The notes below the pieces were generated by a model that was not told the DNA's origin, ran no database searches, and saw only the letters and a list, made by a program, of their open reading frames with translations. From Pseudomonadota bacterium (GTDB lineage Bacteria; Pseudomonadota; Gammaproteobacteria; Pseudomonadales; Oleiphilaceae), in assembly GCA_023430625.1 (NCBI GenBank), contig JAEZAA010000022.1, positions 1 to 5,321 of the forward strand: a stretch of 5,321 nucleotides of DNA. Direction: 5' to 3'. Made by a program: the position numbers and the translations under genes. Every line of letters starts with the position of its first letter. Position 1 is the first letter of the stretch. Positions 4,830 to 5,321 of the stretch are shown one piece after another.

Positions 4830-5321
4830 TCAGGCCCTCGCCGTGCCCCTACGCGGCCGCTGATGTTCCCGTTTGCGCCGGCTGTGGCCTTTCTCCCGCT
4901 TTTTGCCACGGCCCCGGGTGTGGCCCTGGGCATAGCGCTGTTCCAGTAGCAGTGCAATCTGCTCGCCGGTGGTTTCCTGCGCCTCGGCAATGGCCGCCTC
5001 GGGCGGGAAGATATGGGGCGCGATCCGCTGGAACTGGGCCAGCATGGTCAGATGAATCGCCATGGCCTCCAGCCGTTTCAGATCGCCGCTGATCCGGGGC
5101 AGATCCACTGGCCGTCCATACTTGATGGCCTCCACCGCGTCCTGAAACACCAACTGCCAGTTCCGTTCCCGGTCCACCGCCGGATAGGTCACGAACAGCG
5201 CGCGGGTCAGCTGCTCCCGTGAGAGGCCGACACCCGTTCCAATGCGATCCCGCAGCCGGGCCTTGTCCAGCAACTCCTCCCAGGCTGCGCGGCCCAGGCG
5301 GAAGCCGGGGTGCGCCAGCAC
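4830..5321 (-). CDS. Unrecognised protein with strongly basic C-terminal tail; 5' end outside window (163 residues present)
   Basis: I do not recognise this family. The reading frame is open to the window edge. The first codon seen is GTG, but it is more likely an internal Val than the start. The visible part is mostly alpha-helical in character: HPGFRLGRAAWEELLDKARLRDRIG (split here by eye into helices, about 4-28), a motif-like ALFVTYPAVDRERNWQLVF (about 41-59), YGRPVDLPRISGDLKRLEAMAIHLTML (about 68-94) and QRIAPHIFPPEAAIAEAQ (about 98-115). The last 30 residues hold 14 Lys/Arg (GRGKKREKG, SRRKREHQRPRR), which suggests a disordered tail contacting RNA, DNA or the ribosome; that is inference. 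No membrane segment is visible. It is on the same strand as tRNA-Ser and ends 64 bases before it, so read-through into the tRNA is possible. The strong codon-consistent frame supports a real gene. Confidence 0.72.
   Translation of the reverse strand: MLAHPGFRLGRAAWEELLDKARLRDRIGTGVGLSREQLTRALFVTYPAVDRERNWQLVFQDAVEAIKYGRPVDLPRISGDLKRLEAMAIHLTMLAQFQRIAPHIFPPEAAIAEAQETTGEQIALLLEQRYAQGHTRGRGKKREKGHSRRKREHQRPRRGTARA

Noticed and set aside
4618..4863. Plus-strand frame containing AERAGFEPA
   Set aside because: It is the antisense of tRNA-Ser. This peptide is a well-known artefact of translating the complement of tRNA genes.

Overview
The window is high-GC bacterial DNA. The protein families, the good Shine-Dalgarno (SD) sites, a CCA-encoding tRNA-Ser and the Entner-Doudoroff gene suggest a gammaproteobacterium, but the sequence does not fix the genus.

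Layout. Positions 1-933 (minus) hold the N-terminal half of edd (6-phosphogluconate dehydratase). A divergent promoter region separates it from a small plus-strand gene of unknown function (1047-1292). Positions 1293-1673 contain no gene. That stretch holds a compact 111-nt inverted-repeat element (1319-1429) that looks like a MITE or a structured RNA, followed by a more AT-rich leader with two clean dyads (1443-1474 and 1560-1581). Positions 1674-4455 are an apparent two-gene operon: a stand-alone MEDS (DcmR-type sensory) protein, then a cytoplasmic protein with an N-terminal GAF-like region, coiled coil, PAS, GGDEF and EAL. Positions 4456-4675 hold a pair of inverted GC-rich hairpin repeats that also match the G-quadruplex pattern, and a 9-bp inverted repeat just beyond the tRNA 3' end. 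tRNA-Ser(CGA) is at 4676-4765 (minus) with a plausible promoter. The last 492 bases (minus) are the C-terminal part of a protein I do not recognise, which ends in a strongly basic tail.

How the genes may work together. Edd belongs to central sugar catabolism and has no evident link to the rest. The MEDS/GGDEF-EAL pair is the most informative unit: ten bases separate the two genes and the second lacks an SD site, which suggests coupled translation. This would be a signalling module in which a MEDS protein, unusually rich in cysteine, influences cyclic-di-GMP turnover. Both GGDEF and EAL active sites look intact, but the GGDEF inhibitory site has lost its arginine. The signal sensed and the net direction of c-di-GMP change cannot be read from sequence.
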